Below, in pieces: positions 6,005-6,541 of a stretch of DNA of 6,541 nt (position 1 is the first letter of the stretch; the number at the start of each line of letters is the position of its first letter). Origin of the DNA: JAPLHV01 sp964464245 (lineage in GTDB: Bacteria > Caldisericota > JANLFM01). The stretch spans positions 1-6,541 of the forward strand of contig CAYXFH010000147.1 of assembly GCA_964464245.1 (NCBI GenBank), written 5' to 3'. A program made the translations under genes and the position numbers. The notes under the pieces were generated by a model that was given only the letters and a program-made list of their open reading frames with translations, was not told the origin of the DNA and searched no databases.

Positions 6005-6045
6005 CGTTCTATGGGGACAGATTTTCAATCTGTCCCCATAGAACG
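6005..6045. repeat. 41-nt palindrome (19-bp perfect arms, 3-nt loop), REP-like
   Basis: Arms 6005-6023 and 6027-6045 are exact reverse complements around TTC. The core reads TATGGGGACAGATT. It lies 20 nt past the stop of the DUF401 gene. The TGGGGACAGATT motif resembles repeats I recall as scattered through several bacterial genomes and linked with RAYT/IS200-like transposases; this is recollection, not a search. Like the 978-1040 palindrome it sits just downstream of a stop codon, has TGGGG-N-CA near the arm and lacks a U-tract. It may act as an mRNA 3'-end stabiliser or weak terminator for the DUF401 transcript. Confidence 0.8.
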
Positions 6046-6065
6046 ATAGTCCGCGGCAGCACGTG

Positions 6066-6541
6066 CTACCAGATCAGCGTCATCAAGAAAGCGACCAGCC
6101 CGAAGAAGAGGCAAGCGGGGATCAGAAGGCGATAGAGCTTTCCCCAATCGGCATGGAAATACTCCAGCGTGAGCGCTAGACAGAGATGCACTGGAGAAAG
6201 AAAAGCCCCCACCAGGCCCCAGCCATAGGCCAGGGAGACCATGGAAAGCTGGATGGGATTGCCAAAGAGGCCCATCAACAGAGGGAATGTCACTCCAACG
6301 AAGGCTGGTGTCACTCCCGTAAGCAGTCCGACGAAGAAGGGGAGGAAAGTGATCAGGAAGAGGTCCGGGACCCCAGCCGACTGGAAGAAAGAAGTGAGCT
6401 GCTGAACCGCTCCGCTTTGGGTGAGCGTATCCTTGAAGATGAAGACGCCAAACACCAGGAAAACGATGTTCAGCGAGAAGGACTCGCGCATCATCCGCCA
6501 AAGGTCGCCCCCCTTCCAGCCACGCTTTCGTGTAGCCCAAA
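6066..6541 (-). CDS. DUF401-family integral membrane protein, C-terminal part (N-terminus outside window)
   Basis: Integral membrane protein of the DUF401 family, thought to be transporter-like; function and substrate are not established. The frame is open to the right edge, showing 157 residues before the TAG at 6066-6068, so the ATG pair near 6494 is internal and not the start. Hydrophobic segments lie at about 22-35, 60-74, 77-92, 100-117 and 139-156. Family-like features are the SLNIVFLVFGVFIFKDTL segment (21-39), then FLPFFVGLLTGVTPAFVGVT (65-84), then LSPVHLCLALTLEYF (114-128) and the tail DWGKLYRLLIPAC. The charged stretch before residue 20 (RKRGWKGGD) probably faces the cytoplasm. Full members are around 400 residues, so well over half is missing here. 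It is followed after 87 nt by the PLP-enzyme gene on the same strand; joint transcription is possible but a palindrome intervenes. Confidence 0.85.
   Translation of the reverse strand, partial: WATRKRGWKGGDLWRMMRESFSLNIVFLVFGVFIFKDTLTQSGAVQQLTSFFQSAGVPDLFLITFLPFFVGLLTGVTPAFVGVTFPLLMGLFGNPIQLSMVSLAYGWGLVGAFLSPVHLCLALTLEYFHADWGKLYRLLIPACLFFGLVAFLMTLIW

Larger units (their letters stand above)
5979..6065 (-). other. Spacer between the DUF401 gene and the PLP-enzyme gene
   Basis: This 87-nt stretch holds the 6005-6045 palindrome and the ribosome site of the downstream gene. I see no clear promoter: TTGAAA inside the palindrome loop region (6028-6023) has no good -10 at 16-18 nt. Confidence 0.5.

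Noticed and set aside
6025..6540. Alternative minus-strand frame of 171 codons overlapping the DUF401 gene
   Set aside because: It runs in another frame through the DUF401 coding sequence and the palindrome. The other frame shows membrane helices and family motifs; this one does not.

Overview
The window is a compact bacterial segment in which every supported gene lies on the minus strand. By eye it is moderately GC-rich, with ATG or GTG starts, Shine-Dalgarno sites and short spacers, which points to an ordinary bacterial chromosome. I cannot place the organism firmly. A PTS-type DhaM, a DUF401 membrane protein, a gamma-family sulfur-amino-acid PLP enzyme and an alpha-oxoamine synthase together would suit an amino-acid-using anaerobe such as Synergistota or a deltaproteobacterium-like lineage. 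That is a low-confidence inference from gene content.

Reading in the direction of transcription (right to left), the window opens with the C-terminal part of a DUF401 membrane protein (6066-6541, N-terminus outside the window). An 87-nt spacer follows, holding a perfect 19-bp-arm palindrome (6005-6045). Next are a Cys/Met-metabolism PLP enzyme (4797-5978), a 197-nt spacer, an alpha-oxoamine synthase of the KBL/BioF/SPT class (3412-4599), glutamyl-tRNA synthetase gltX (1961-3400) and an EamA/DMT-family transporter gene (1043-1957). The last three are tightly packed. The gltX Shine-Dalgarno overlaps the stop of the oxoamine synthase, and the transporter starts 3 nt after the gltX stop, so these three probably form one transcription unit.

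The transporter gene carries an in-frame amber codon (1205-1207) in a conserved region. The frame stays open and family-like for another 53 codons to a TGA, so it looks like a freshly broken gene. Its end is followed almost at once by a perfect 63-nt palindrome (978-1040). That palindrome abuts a good sigma70-type promoter driving a multidomain DhaM (EIIA-Man-like, HPr, start of enzyme I) that runs off the left edge (1-896).

I see no undescribed multi-gene system. The most interesting items are the two near-perfect palindromes with a common TGGGG-N-CA pattern (REP/REPIN-like), the amber-interrupted transporter lying in the same frame as gltX, and the unassigned substrate of the oxoamine synthase. 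No gene-free stretch exceeds about 200 nt.
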